DNA of 64,000 nucleotides from an uncultured Ruminococcus sp. (GTDB lineage Bacteria; Bacillota; Clostridia; Oscillospirales; Ruminococcaceae), in the NCBI GenBank assembly GCA_934435205.1, contig CAKSAK010000007.1:70176-134175 (forward strand), read 5' to 3'. Below the pieces are notes generated by a model. It saw only the letters and a program-made list of their open reading frames with translations. It was not told the origin of the DNA and did not search any database. Of the stretch, positions 1 through 8,952 are shown piece after piece (the stretch's first letter is position 1; each line of letters opens with the position of its first letter). The position numbers were made by a program, and so were the translations under genes.

Positions 1-251
1 CTTTCATGGAATACGAGGGGCTTTCTCCTGCACAGTATATAACCGATTTCCGTGTGAACGCCGCCTGCCGTTTGCTGGAAGAAACTGAACTGCCTGTGTC
101 GGCTGTAGCAAGGTCGGTGGGGTATAACGACAGCCTTTATTTTTCAAGGATATTCCACAAGACAAAGGGTGTATCACCTACGGAATACAGGGCTGACGCT
201 TTGTGTACAAAAGGTGAAAACAAGGCGTTTTCGGTTGACAAGGGTATTTAA
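1..251 (+). CDS. AraC-family transcriptional regulator, C-terminal fragment
   Basis: Only the DNA-binding end of this regulator is in the window; the reading frame is open to base 1, so the gene is cut by the left edge. The visible part is the second half of an AraC/XylS double helix-turn-helix: a 'SPAQYI..FRVNAACRLLEET' stretch, then 'VARSVGYNDSLYFSRIFHKTKGVSPTEYR', the family signature. The sensor domain and regulated genes cannot be seen. About 25 residues follow the signature. The next gene is 49 bases downstream on the same strand. Confidence 0.85.
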   Translation, partial: FMEYEGLSPAQYITDFRVNAACRLLEETELPVSAVARSVGYNDSLYFSRIFHKTKGVSPTEYRADALCTKGENKAFSVDKGI

Positions 252-299
252 ATGAGATATAATAAATAGGTATAATCAGCTACGAAAGGGTCTTAAACA

Positions 300-884
300 A
301 TGAATTTCTTTATGGTCGGCTCGTTTTTCATGCTTTTCATGCTAAACGCAGGCTGGACTTCTAATTATGTTATAAAGCTTGCAGGCTTTGTATTTTTCGC
401 AGTGGGAACGGCTGAGGCGGCAGAACGCACTGACGCTTTCGCACATCTGAAAAAGCCTGCTTACACTTCTTCCGCTATGTGCGCTCTTGCGGTGGTGTGT
501 CAGCTTCTATTGAAGCTTCTCTCCCCTGCGGCAATGGCGGCAAACGTTATAAGCATTTTGCTGTCGGCGGCAACTGTCTATATGTCGCTGAACCTTATGA
601 GAATGTTCCTTGTAGTTTTGGACAGCCACAGAGAGCTTGTGGAAGACGTTTCAAACATTGTAAGGCTTCAGGGCAGTTTCAACAAGCTTGCTCTTATGAC
701 GCTTATTTATTTCGGGGGCGACCTGCTCAACAGACTAATACCAATAGAGTTCGTCACCACCCTTGCAGGCGTTATTGCGGCAATAGCAAAGATACTTGTG
801 TATATTTTCCTGCTCATCATGCTTTACAACTTCAACAAGCTAAGGACAGACTATGAAAACCGCCGTGAAAGAGAAAACAAATAA
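300..884 (+). CDS. hypothetical integral membrane protein
   Basis: A 194-residue protein with four or five hydrophobic segments (about residues 3-20, 24-38, 58-78, 84-102 and 150-178) and a charged C-terminus ending 'ENRRERENK'. I do not recognise a family. The start is supported by GAAAGGG about nine bases upstream. It lies between the AraC regulator end and the glycosyltransferase gene, followed by a hairpin terminator, so it is probably transcribed separately from the glycosylation pair. Function unknown. Confidence 0.7.
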   Translation: MNFFMVGSFFMLFMLNAGWTSNYVIKLAGFVFFAVGTAEAAERTDAFAHLKKPAYTSSAMCALAVVCQLLLKLLSPAAMAANVISILLSAATVYMSLNLMRMFLVVLDSHRELVEDVSNIVRLQGSFNKLALMTLIYFGGDLLNRLIPIEFVTTLAGVIAAIAKILVYIFLLIMLYNFNKLRTDYENRRERENK

Positions 885-894
885 GGATATATCA

Positions 895-930
895 AGAACG
901 TCATGTTCACAAATGGCGTTCTGTTTTGTG
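895..930 (+). terminator. intrinsic terminator after the 194-aa membrane protein gene
   Basis: The arms AGAACGTCAT and ATGGCGTTCT pair with one G-U wobble around a short loop and are followed by a T-rich tract (TGTTTTGTG). Confidence 0.6.
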
Positions 931-962
931 TATAAAGGCAATAAAGAATAGGAGAACGAAAA

Positions 963-1910
963 ATGCTATCAATAATAATACCAAGCTATAACGAGGAGGG
1001 CAACGTTGCAAAATGTGCTTCTGTTGTTTCAAAGCTTCTCAGCGAAAACGGTATAGACTATGAGCTTGTTTTTGTAAACGACGGCTCAAAGGACAGAACA
1101 TGGGATATAATCTCAAACCTTGCACGCAATGACGAGCATATCGTGGGCGTGAATTTTTCAAGAAATTTCGGCAAGGAGAGTGCAATTTTCGCAGGACTTG
1201 AAACCGCAAGGGGCGACGCTTGCGTGCTTTTGGACTGCGACTTGCAGTTCCCGCCTGAGGTCATAATCGAGATGTACAACATCTGGAAAAACAATGATGT
1301 TGACATTGTTGAGGGCAGAAAAAATTCCCGTGGAAAGGAAAACCCTGTATACAAATTTTTCTCTCTGTGGTTTTACAAGATGATAAACAAGTCAAGCGGA
1401 CTTGACATGGAAGCGGCTTCCGATTTCAAGCTTCTTGACAGGGCTGTGGTAGATTCACTGAACGCAATGCCTGAAAGACTGACTTTTTTCAGAGCAATGT
1501 CAAGCTGGGTAGGCTACAAGACGGAGCGTGTATATTTTGACGTTGCTGACAGAGAGATAGGCGAGTCAAAGTGGTCTGTAAAGGGGCTTTTCAAATTCGC
1601 CATAAACAGCATAACTTCTTTCACCTCTGCGCCTTTGCAGATAGTGACAGTATGCGGTGTTATAACCTTTATATTCTCAGTGATATTGGGGCTTCACACC
1701 CTTATCAAAAAGCTTATCGGTGCTTCGGCAGTGGGCTTTTCAACTGTCATAATCCTACAGCTTCTCACATCGAGTATCATAATGTTCAGCCTTGGAATAA
1801 TAGGCTTTTATCTCTCAAAGATATACGAGGAGATAAAACAGCGACCTAGATACATAATCCGTGATATCGTAAGAAAAGACGACGAGGAGAAAAAGAATGG
1901 AAAAGACTAA
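963..1910 (+). CDS. GT2 family polyprenyl-phosphate glycosyltransferase (CsbB/DPM1-like)
   Basis: A 315-residue family 2 glycosyltransferase. The N-terminal GT-A domain begins 'MLSIIIPSYNEEGN', with a nucleotide-binding VNDGS at residues 38-42 and the metal-binding D91-x-D93 in 'LDCDLQ'. Two hydrophobic segments (about 228-250 and 262-285) anchor it in the membrane, as in CsbB, GtrB and dolichyl-phosphate mannose synthase relatives. These enzymes transfer a sugar from a nucleotide donor to undecaprenyl phosphate on the cytoplasmic side. The stop overlaps the next gene by 14 bases. That partner is a YfhO-type membrane protein, which supports a role in sugar decoration of a surface polymer. The sugar cannot be read from the sequence. 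Confidence 0.88.
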   Translation: MLSIIIPSYNEEGNVAKCASVVSKLLSENGIDYELVFVNDGSKDRTWDIISNLARNDEHIVGVNFSRNFGKESAIFAGLETARGDACVLLDCDLQFPPEVIIEMYNIWKNNDVDIVEGRKNSRGKENPVYKFFSLWFYKMINKSSGLDMEAASDFKLLDRAVVDSLNAMPERLTFFRAMSSWVGYKTERVYFDVADREIGESKWSVKGLFKFAINSITSFTSAPLQIVTVCGVITFIFSVILGLHTLIKKLIGASAVGFSTVIILQLLTSSIIMFSLGIIGFYLSKIYEEIKQRPRYIIRDIVRKDDEEKKNGKD

Positions 1911-4845
1911 GACATCTCCCCTTTCATTTATAAAAAAGTGGTGCTATGACAAGCGGTTGTATTTTCTGGTGTTCTTTCTGCCTGTGGCGATAATGTTTTC
2001 TGCCTATGCGTTTTTCAAGATTCACCCTATAGGCGACAGCTCGGTGCTTGTGCTTGACCTGAATGGTCAGTATGTTTACTACTACGAGCAATTCCGTGAC
2101 GCTTTCCATGGCAACGGCAGTTTTATATACAACTGGTCACGAAACCTCAGCGGAGAAATGTTCGGCGTGTTTGCATATTATCTTGCAAGCCCTTTTATGC
2201 TGATACTTGTGCTGCTGCCGAGAACTATGATGGCGACCTCTATCCTTATTTTACAGCTTGCAAAAATAGGCACGGCAGCTGTGACGTTCATGTTCTTCTT
2301 AAAAAAGATATCAGTGCAGAAGCCTAAGACTATCTCGCTTATCATATTCCCTACTATGTATGCTCTTATGTCATACATGGTGGTACAGCTTATGGACCCT
2401 ATGTGGCTTGACGGACTTATCTATCTGCCGCTCATATGCTGGGGCGTTCACAGGCTCGTTGATGAGGGCAAGCTTGCACCTTATATCCTGCCGCTTGCGC
2501 TTATGTTCATTGCACATTTCTACATCGGCTATATGGTGGGAATTTTCACGTTCTTCTATTTCTGCTGGTACTGCCTTTCAAGAGAGGGCAGGATATTGCC
2601 GAAAAAGTTCTTCTCACGCTGTGTGGCTTTCGGTATCGGCACGCTTGTGGCACTCATGTGTGCGGCGTTCGTTCTTATACCGGTCTACAATTCTTTGAAG
2701 CTCGGCAAGTTTGAATTTACTGACCCTGATTTCTCACTTGCAACGCAGTTTGATTTCCTTACGTTCATAACAAAGCTTTTCCCAATGTCATATGACACTG
2801 TTTACCCTGAGGGTATGCCTATGATATACTGCGGAGCGGCTGTATTGATACTTGTTCCGCTGTTCTTCATGAACGACAGGATAACAATGAAAGAAAAGAC
2901 CTCCACAGGTCTGCTCACTTTCCTGCTTGTTATACTAATGTATATAAAGCCTGCTGACATGGCAATGCACGGCTTCCAAGTGCCGAACTGGCTGCCTTAC
3001 AGATATTCTTTCATATTCTCATTCCTGATGATAGTAATGGCGTTCAGGGCGTTTGAGAACCTTGAGGGCGTTACGGCAAAGAATATCGGCGGAATTTTCT
3101 TCGGACTTATGGTGTTCCTCTTCTGGTGTGAGCGTGAGAACTACTCTCACTTCCAGCTTTTTGAAACAAAGGCAGGTGAAACAGGCGACACCACAAACGT
3201 TATACAAGGCATATGGGTATCCATGATAGCATTGGCGGCATATTTTGCTCTTATCTATCTTATCAAGAAATATCCAAAGTCAAAGGCTGTTTGTATCGTA
3301 ATGGTAGGCGTTCTTGCGGTGGAGCTTTTCGCAAACAGCGCTGACACTATCGACAAGATAGACACTGACGTTGCATACAGCAAATACACCTCCTATGAGC
3401 CTTACATGACCCAGACCAGAAACGCTGTGTCAATGATGAAAGAATATGACCCGTCGCTTTTCTACCGCATGGAGGCGACTTTCCACAGAACTGTAAACGA
3501 CCCTATCGGCACAGGCTACAAGGGCATTTCACATTCAAGCTCAACAATGAACGCACCTGCTCTTATGATGCTTCACAAGCTTGGCTATGCTTACGGCGGA
3601 CACTACACGAAATATGACGGCACAACTTTCATGACCGACGCTCTGTTTGACATAAAATATCTTATGGACAAAACAGGCAACACCTCTTTTGTAGGCACAA
3701 GAGTGAAAGTTCCGGAGGAATACAAGCTCACAACAGAATACACCGAGGGCGACGCAACGTATAAATTCTACAACAACCCTAACGCTCTTGGTCTTGGCAT
3801 GGTATCTTCGCCGAGCATTGAGGACGTGACACTTTCTGAGGATAATCCTTTTGAAAATCAGAACATGGTATTCAACGCCCTTGCAGGCACAACAAAGGAA
3901 TATTTCACAAAGATACCTGTTATAAACAGCGAAATGGAGAATGTTTCTACATCTCAGCTCACTGACGGACATACCAAATACTTCCCTACAGACACTTCCA
4001 TTGCAGAATGTCACATTGACTATGTTGTGAAAATGGATAAGGACTCATATCTTTATATGTATCTCCCTACCAAATATGAGCGTTCCTGCAACGTATGGAT
4101 ACAGGACGAGGACGATTATATAGACGGCTCTGAGCCTATGGAATATGCTGGGCAGTTCTTTGTGGGCGACAATTATTCCATTATGAATCTCGGCAAATTC
4201 TATGAGGGGCAGGAGCTTCGCATACGCATAACAGTGGCAAATGACGATAACGAAGCTTACTGGAAAGACCAGCTTTTCTACACCTTTGATTATGACAGCT
4301 TTGCACAGACCTGCGCTGATATGCAGAAAAATGTGCTTGAGGTCACAAGCTTTGAGGACACTTATCTTGAGGGTACTGTGAATTCTGAGAATGACGGTTC
4401 GGTACTGTTTACTACCATACCATACGAAAACGGCTGGACTATCACTGTGAACGGCAAAAAGGTGACGGCTGAAAAATCTCTTGACAGCCTTATAACGATC
4501 CCTTTGGAGCAGGGCGAAAACAAGATAACAATGAAGTTCTCCCCTGACTATTGGAAAGTATCTCTTATCATAACGGGCTTTGGTGTTGCCCTGCTGGTGC
4601 TTATATTCCTGTTTGAATATAAGCGTGGTAAGGTCATGAAAAAGGTGCTTGCAAAAGCTAACTTTACAGCTGAGAGCAGTGAGAAAGCCACAACGCCTGT
4701 GATAAATGACACAACTGATACAACGGACGAGCCGCTGAGAATATACCGACCTGACAATGATGATGACGAAAAGCTTCGGCACATAAACGAGATGATGAAA
4801 AATATTCTCGGTGAGGACGAGGATAGCGGCAAAAACGATAAATAG
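1897..4845 (+). CDS. YfhO family multi-spanning membrane protein
   Basis: A 982-residue protein with about a dozen N-terminal membrane spans, an extracellular region (roughly residues 490-880), a final span near 890-910 and a charged cytoplasmic tail. This is the layout of the YfhO family (GT-C-like). In Bacillus and Listeria, YfhO-type proteins act with a CsbB-type enzyme to glycosylate lipoteichoic acid outside the cell. The start ATG lies inside the end of the glycosyltransferase gene behind GAGGAGA, so the two are translationally coupled. The acidic tail (after about 930) is longer than I expect for the family. Assignment is firm at family level; the acceptor polymer is inferred. Confidence 0.85.
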   Translation: MEKTKTSPLSFIKKWCYDKRLYFLVFFLPVAIMFSAYAFFKIHPIGDSSVLVLDLNGQYVYYYEQFRDAFHGNGSFIYNWSRNLSGEMFGVFAYYLASPFMLILVLLPRTMMATSILILQLAKIGTAAVTFMFFLKKISVQKPKTISLIIFPTMYALMSYMVVQLMDPMWLDGLIYLPLICWGVHRLVDEGKLAPYILPLALMFIAHFYIGYMVGIFTFFYFCWYCLSREGRILPKKFFSRCVAFGIGTLVALMCAAFVLIPVYNSLKLGKFEFTDPDFSLATQFDFLTFITKLFPMSYDTVYPEGMPMIYCGAAVLILVPLFFMNDRITMKEKTSTGLLTFLLVILMYIKPADMAMHGFQVPNWLPYRYSFIFSFLMIVMAFRAFENLEGVTAKNIGGIFFGLMVFLFWCERENYSHFQLFETKAGETGDTTNVIQGIWVSMIALAAYFALIYLIKKYPKSKAVCIVMVGVLAVELFANSADTIDKIDTDVAYSKYTSYEPYMTQTRNAVSMMKEYDPSLFYRMEATFHRTVNDPIGTGYKGISHSSSTMNAPALMMLHKLGYAYGGHYTKYDGTTFMTDALFDIKYLMDKTGNTSFVGTRVKVPEEYKLTTEYTEGDATYKFYNNPNALGLGMVSSPSIEDVTLSEDNPFENQNMVFNALAGTTKEYFTKIPVINSEMENVSTSQLTDGHTKYFPTDTSIAECHIDYVVKMDKDSYLYMYLPTKYERSCNVWIQDEDDYIDGSEPMEYAGQFFVGDNYSIMNLGKFYEGQELRIRITVANDDNEAYWKDQLFYTFDYDSFAQTCADMQKNVLEVTSFEDTYLEGTVNSENDGSVLFTTIPYENGWTITVNGKKVTAEKSLDSLITIPLEQGENKITMKFSPDYWKVSLIITGFGVALLVLIFLFEYKRGKVMKKVLAKANFTAESSEKATTPVINDTTDTTDEPLRIYRPDNDDDEKLRHINEMMKNILGEDEDSGKNDK

Positions 4846-4870
4846 CGACGGAAGCTGCGAAAAAAATCTA

Positions 4871-4899
4871 TTGACAAGGCTTTTATAAAATAGTATTAT
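4871..4899 (+). promoter_or_regulatory. sigma-A-type promoter for the zinc-ribbon membrane protein gene
   Basis: A -35 TTGACA (4871-4876) is separated by 17 bases from a -10 TATTAT (4894-4899). The downstream bases form the 5' arm of an intrinsic terminator. Confidence 0.7.
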
Positions 4900-4934
4900 A
4901 ATAGGGACGGAAATTCTATCCGCCCCTATTTTTT
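4900..4934 (+). terminator. intrinsic terminator whose 5' arm abuts a promoter -10
   Basis: AATAGGG-A-CGGA (4900-4911) pairs with TCCG-C-CCCTATT (4919-4930) with one mismatch, followed by six T. It terminates read-through from the YfhO gene. A transcript starting near 4906 would lack much of the 5' arm and could pass. Confidence 0.7.
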
Positions 4935-4977
4935 CGGACAGCGGATAAAGACTTCACAAATGAAAGGACTAATCAAA

Positions 4978-5808
4978 ATGGCAAAAAAGATCTACACAAA
5001 AAAGCTTACATATGCAGGAATGTCCCTGTGTCTGCTGAGCTTTTTCGCATTCGTTCTCTCGGCGGCAGGCGCTTTGGCTGACCCTGTGGGAAAGCTCGTT
5101 TACAACAACGTTTTCACAAACAAGATAGACTTTTTGTTCACCCCCGACATTTTCGCTTATGTGAACACCTATGGTCTTTCATGCGCACTCGCCATATTCA
5201 GCCTTGTGGCGTTTTTCACATCTGCAAGAGCAAAGGGCAAGAAAAAGCTTGACGGTGCATTTGCAGGCTTTCTTATCCTTTTCCCACTTGTTGTGATGAT
5301 AGCAAAGGGCGTTATGATATACTATGTTCTCGTTAGGGGTCACTTCTCAAACGCTATAACAATGGGCTATGACAACGATAAGTTCAGGGTAGCCCTTTCA
5401 CTTGCTGATGATGTTCTGCCATTTATTGCGGCTTTCCTGCTTTTTATCGGCGGACTTGTTCTTGCAGGCAGACTTATGGGCGAGGATTTCGCCGTTGAGA
5501 TACCTGTTGCCGCAAAGACGCCTGACAATACCCCTGCGCCTATCCCAATGGCAGTGCCACAGGAACAGAGCTTTGCTCAGCCTGATATGTCACAGTTCAG
5601 AAAGCCTGACAATGCCGAGCCTGTTATGTCACAGAGCGTAGTTGAGCCTGAGATACCACAGCAGGCAGACCCTGTAGAAGCACCTACAGAAACGGCTGAT
5701 GTGGCTGAACAGACTGCCTGGCAGACCGCACCTGAAAAGTGTCCTCACTGCGGCTCAGATCTGAAGAGCGGAGCTAAATTTTGCAGTGTTTGCGGAAACA
5801 AGGTCTAA
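4978..5808 (+). CDS. membrane protein with C-terminal zinc ribbon
   Basis: A 276-residue protein starting MAKKIYTKK. I chose this ATG over the one 18 bases upstream because GAAAGGA lies nine bases before it. There are four hydrophobic segments (about 12-34, 66-84, 100-122 and 140-165), a Pro/Ala/Glu-rich linker (about 180-245), and a terminal zinc ribbon 'CPHCGSDLKSGAKFCSVCG' with four cysteines in two CxxC pairs. Such zinc-ribbon membrane proteins are common in Clostridia and mostly uncharacterised. It has its own promoter and is followed by a two-way terminator. Function unknown. Confidence 0.75.
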   Translation: MAKKIYTKKLTYAGMSLCLLSFFAFVLSAAGALADPVGKLVYNNVFTNKIDFLFTPDIFAYVNTYGLSCALAIFSLVAFFTSARAKGKKKLDGAFAGFLILFPLVVMIAKGVMIYYVLVRGHFSNAITMGYDNDKFRVALSLADDVLPFIAAFLLFIGGLVLAGRLMGEDFAVEIPVAAKTPDNTPAPIPMAVPQEQSFAQPDMSQFRKPDNAEPVMSQSVVEPEIPQQADPVEAPTETADVAEQTAWQTAPEKCPHCGSDLKSGAKFCSVCGNKV

Positions 5809-5836
5809 AAAGCTACACCAATACACTTCCATAAAA

Positions 5837-5886
5837 AATACGGCATATGCCACTTTTGCGGTGACATATGCCGTATTTGATTTTTA
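5837..5886. terminator. bidirectional intrinsic terminator
   Basis: Perfect 13-base arms AATACGGCATATG (5837-5849) and CATATGCCGTATT (5865-5877) lie between convergent genes, with A/T tracts on both sides. Confidence 0.8.
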
Positions 5887-6174
5887 CTGTTCTGATACGC
5901 TGGGGCTTGTAAGACCGTGCTTTACTCGGTCACGGACCTCCGCTCTCTTTGCGTCGTTGAATCTGTCGAGAGTTCCAACAAGATAGCCTGTTATTCTTCT
6001 TATACGCTGAAAAGGCACGTCTGCAAAGTGATAATCAACGTCAACAAAGTCGCCGTCTATTTTAAGGTCGATAGTCTGGATAGTCTTTTCAGGGTAAAGC
6101 TTCTGCGCCCTGTCGATATAAGAATTTATCTCTGCCTGTGACATCTCCCCGCCTGTTACGTTCACATTTACCAT
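5884..6174 (-). CDS. small protein resembling the NrdD (anaerobic ribonucleotide reductase) C-terminal region
   Basis: A 96-residue protein ending with 'PFQRIRRITGYLVGTLDR' and 'DAKRAEVRDRVKHG'. This resembles short Clostridial proteins annotated as anaerobic ribonucleoside-triphosphate reductase; the ITGYLVG and RxxDRVKH elements recall the C-terminal part of class III reductases. It lacks the glycyl-radical domain and cannot be the enzyme itself. Whether it assists NrdD is unknown. No nrdD or nrdG gene is nearby. It lies convergent to the zinc-ribbon gene. The family link is from memory and moderate. Confidence 0.6.
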   Translation of the reverse strand: MVNVNVTGGEMSQAEINSYIDRAQKLYPEKTIQTIDLKIDGDFVDVDYHFADVPFQRIRRITGYLVGTLDRFNDAKRAEVRDRVKHGLTSPSVSEQ

Positions 6175-6306
6175 TTTACATTACCTCCATTTTTATTTGT
6201 TATATATATTGTTGCCACAATAAAAGGATACCACAATATCTTGTATTTGTCAATAGTTAATACCTACAAAGCACATGAGTATATTTTGTAGGGTATGACT
6301 GCATGG

Positions 6307-6993
6307 TCAGCCTTTCATTTCTTCTCTTATGCCTCGCCAATCGGGACAGAACTTGCCCACCAAAGCCCAGAAATCCTTGCTGTGATCCATAAAGACCAAG
6401 TGGCAAAGCTCGTGGAGGCAGACGTAATCAATGCACTCTCTGCGGAAAACGATAAGCTTTGAGTTTATGGAAATATGCCTGTTTGAGATACACCTTCCCC
6501 AGCTTGCTGTCAGTGGTTTTATTGTGACCTTTTCAGGCACAAGCCCTGTGGCAGCGGACATTTTCTGCATACTTTTTGTTATCTCCGCCACTGTGAGATC
6601 GTTTATGAACTTGGTGGTCTGCTCTTTTACATAGTTCTGGTCGCTGGTCTTGTTCACGGCAATAAGAAGCTTGCCGTCCTCTATCCTTGGAGAAAAATAC
6701 TTATCAGCCTGAACAAGGGTCAGGGTAAGCTCATTTCCCAAAAGTCTGAGCCTTTCGCCATCGCAGAAATCTTTCGGCAGACCCACCGCCGCATTGTCTT
6801 TTTGCTCCTTTATCCAGCCCAGATTGTTGTTTATAAAGCTTTCAAGCTGCTGCTTTGAACAGCCGTACGGCACACGCACTGTCAAAGTGCCGTCACGCAT
6901 ACCCATATTAAGGCGGCTTCTTTTGGCAACGTCAAGGATAAAGTCTATGCGCTCTCCGTTTTTATCCACGATAAAAGTATTATATTTCGGCAC
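6307..6993 (-). CDS. YgjP-like metallopeptidase domain protein (DUF45/WLM)
   Basis: A 228-residue protein with the zinc motif HELCH ('CLHELCHLVFMDHSKDFW') near the C-terminus, followed by 'VGKFCPDWRG', typical of YgjP/DUF45 proteins related to the SprT and WLM metallopeptidases. The N-terminal part carries the usual 'VRVPYGCSKQQLESFINNNLGWI' stretch. The frame is open further upstream, but that sequence includes the terminator hairpin of the preceding gene. I therefore start at GTG 6993 (product MPKYNTFIV), which has GGGGGC six bases upstream. Substrate unknown. Confidence 0.82.
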   Translation of the reverse strand: MPKYNTFIVDKNGERIDFILDVAKRSRLNMGMRDGTLTVRVPYGCSKQQLESFINNNLGWIKEQKDNAAVGLPKDFCDGERLRLLGNELTLTLVQADKYFSPRIEDGKLLIAVNKTSDQNYVKEQTTKFINDLTVAEITKSMQKMSAATGLVPEKVTIKPLTASWGRCISNRHISINSKLIVFRRECIDYVCLHELCHLVFMDHSKDFWALVGKFCPDWRGIREEMKG

Positions 6994-7018
6994 TTCAAAG
7001 CCCCCATATCCAAAAACG

Positions 7019-7046
7019 CCGCACATTCTTTTGTGCGGCGCTGTAT
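7019..7046 (-). terminator. intrinsic terminator after the SH3-domain protein gene
   Basis: On the minus strand GCCGCAC and GTGCGGC pair around an eight-base loop and are followed by GTTTTTGG. It lies between the SH3 gene stop and the chosen start of the YgjP gene, and argues against the longer YgjP start. Confidence 0.6.
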
Positions 7047-7049
7047 TTT

Positions 7050-7577
7050 TTACCACTGTACTGCTATAGAGCTGTCTGTTGTAAGATAATCCTTATAAAT
7101 ATATCCTGTGAGTGGACCGTCTATGTTCATGAAACTTATCTTCACATATCCGTTATCCTCATATTCAAGGACGTTTACCTGAACGCCCGGTGACATACAA
7201 ACGATATTCTCGGCGTCGTTATCAGGTGCCACATGAAGATAAGCATACTCAGTGACATACATAACTTCAAGCACGTCTGTCTGGCTGGACTCGTCGCTTG
7301 ACACATCTGTTACCGCACCGCTTTCGTCCACACTGCTGTTATCAGTAACGGACGTATCTGCAGGGGCGGCGCTGTTCACTGGCTCAGCCACAGACTCATT
7401 TGTATTTATGGTGGCAGTATTTATGCCCTTTGGCACTTCTGAACTATTGCTTGCAAAAAGCCCCTTGGCAAGCAGAAGTATCACGCACAGCACAAATATG
7501 CCCACAACTATTATTGCGACAACGCTCGCCGTATTTCCCGAAGCCTTGCGGGAAACGTTATTCTTGTTATTATCCAT
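7050..7577 (-). CDS. single-pass membrane protein with extracellular SH3-like domain
   Basis: A 175-residue protein: short cytoplasmic N-terminus, one membrane span ('ASVVAIIVVGIFVLCVILLLA', about 18-38), a Ser/Thr/Asp-rich linker, and a bacterial SH3-like domain (about 110-170, 'YAYLHVAPDNDAENI' and 'GYVKISF'). Bacterial SH3 domains often bind the cell wall, so it probably sits outside the membrane. I use ATG 7577 (MDNNKNN). A strong AGGAGG lies about 33 bases further up but serves no better start in this frame, so the exact start is uncertain. Confidence 0.68.
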   Translation of the reverse strand: MDNNKNNVSRKASGNTASVVAIIVVGIFVLCVILLLAKGLFASNSSEVPKGINTATINTNESVAEPVNSAAPADTSVTDNSSVDESGAVTDVSSDESSQTDVLEVMYVTEYAYLHVAPDNDAENIVCMSPGVQVNVLEYEDNGYVKISFMNIDGPLTGYIYKDYLTTDSSIAVQW

Positions 7578-7914
7578 ATATTGCACGGCACAAGCTGCCG
7601 CATTTCGCCTCCTTTTGCAGGAACACACCTGCCCACCTGCAAACAAAGCACAGGTACATAAACATATTATAATATTTTTTATCATCAATGTCAATGACAG
7701 TTTAATTACAATATTGTCACATTTCACCCTTTAAGCACTCTTCTTGAGATATTTGCCATATTTACGCTGATATTTTGACATTATAGCCAAATAGGCGTTT
7801 GCTAATTTGATTAAAATACATATTAACAGAATGAGCAAAATGTGATATAATTAATTTTAAGGGCGTGCCTTGAGAGGCGTTGCCCCTACAGTATAAAAGC
7901 AAGGGGGCAGGAAG

Positions 7915-8847
7915 TTGCATAAAAAATTTATCTGCGGTGCATTATCTGCTGCAATGTTCCTGACCCTTTTTTCAGCCTGCGGTCGATCTGAGAAGAGCGT
8001 GGTCAATACCGAAAACTCCTCTTTTATCGAACAAGAGGAAGTCGTTGACAGCCCTGCGAAGATATTTTTCTCGGCATGGAACGGCAGTGAGATAACCGCT
8101 GACACGGCCAGAGAGCATGGTATGCTTTTCATGGACTCTTCGGAAGAAAGCGATATGCGCTGGGCTGAGTTCTGTGAGTGCGTAAAAAGCGGCACTGAGG
8201 CTGAGATAACAGTATGCACAAGCACGCAGGTGATACATGCTGAAAGCTCTTTGGAAGGGGACAGCGGTGTTCTTACCATAGACTCTGAGGACTTTTCTGA
8301 GGGCAGCATGAAGCTTTTCTCAAAAAAGCTTTCCGCCGACAGCCTTTACAGCGTTTACGAGGACGGCTTGACGGTATATTACGCAGGAAGCAACAAGCTT
8401 TATCAGACGGAGAATGTAACAAGTGAGCTTACAGACGTTCCTTTTGAGCAAAAGATATACAAGTGCAGCAGTGAAGCCAACATGACATTCCCCTATCAAA
8501 AAATGTTCTCAAATTATGATGATTTCAGTGAATATTATTTGAAATACAATGGTGAGCTGCAAATTCAGGAAATGAAGAAGGATATGGAAGCCTTTGAAAA
8601 CGAAGGCGGCTTCAACAACCATGTTATTTTTCTAAAGGGAGAGCTTTCGGGATATGAGCATATCGACTACAAAGCAGTAAGGGCGGTCAAGGACAAGGAT
8701 TCCCTTTTCATATATGTGGCTAAAGAGATACCCGAGGACAAAGCTGGGGCGACTTCAAAACGGCAGATAACTGTCACAGTGCCATCAGAGTATCTTGACG
8801 AGATAAGCCCCAAAAACATAAAATGGATAGTTTTCACACAAGAGTGA
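7915..8847 (+). CDS. hypothetical lipoprotein
   Basis: A 310-residue protein with a lipoprotein signal: charged start 'MHKKF', hydrophobic stretch, and lipobox L-F-S-A-C with the acylated cysteine near residue 22. It starts at TTG behind a GGGGGCAGGA ribosome site. The mature part is acidic, with no motif I recognise. It is monocistronic: a terminator follows at 8851-8884. It is likely anchored to the outer face of the membrane. Function unknown. Confidence 0.72.
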   Translation: MHKKFICGALSAAMFLTLFSACGRSEKSVVNTENSSFIEQEEVVDSPAKIFFSAWNGSEITADTAREHGMLFMDSSEESDMRWAEFCECVKSGTEAEITVCTSTQVIHAESSLEGDSGVLTIDSEDFSEGSMKLFSKKLSADSLYSVYEDGLTVYYAGSNKLYQTENVTSELTDVPFEQKIYKCSSEANMTFPYQKMFSNYDDFSEYYLKYNGELQIQEMKKDMEAFENEGGFNNHVIFLKGELSGYEHIDYKAVRAVKDKDSLFIYVAKEIPEDKAGATSKRQITVTVPSEYLDEISPKNIKWIVFTQE

Positions 8848-8850
8848 CAA

Positions 8851-8884
8851 AAGGCGGACAAGGCGGCTTGTCTGCCATTTTTTA
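8851..8884 (+). terminator. intrinsic terminator after the lipoprotein gene
   Basis: GGCGGACAAG (8853-8862) pairs with CTTGTCTGCC (8867-8876), followed by ATTTTTTATT. Confidence 0.78.
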
Positions 8885-8893
8885 TTCTGAAAG

Positions 8894-8922
8894 TTGACAG
8901 ATAAAAGCATTAGTATTATAAT
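8894..8922 (+). promoter_or_regulatory. consensus promoter for the FliB-like gene
   Basis: TTGACA (8894-8899), a 17-base spacer and TATAAT (8917-8922). A small AGGT/ACCT hairpin sits at the expected transcript start. Confidence 0.75.
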
Positions 8923-8952
8923 AAGGTCAACACCTCATAAGGAGATATTTAT

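Noticed and set aside
4045..4782. Minus-strand open frame of 245 codons
   Set aside because: It lies wholly inside the YfhO gene on the opposite strand, has no ribosome site, and has a Cys/His/Val-rich composition like a shadow frame.
6994..7056. N-terminal extension of the YgjP-like protein
   Set aside because: The extension is encoded by a terminator hairpin of the upstream gene; the GTG at 6993 has a better ribosome site.
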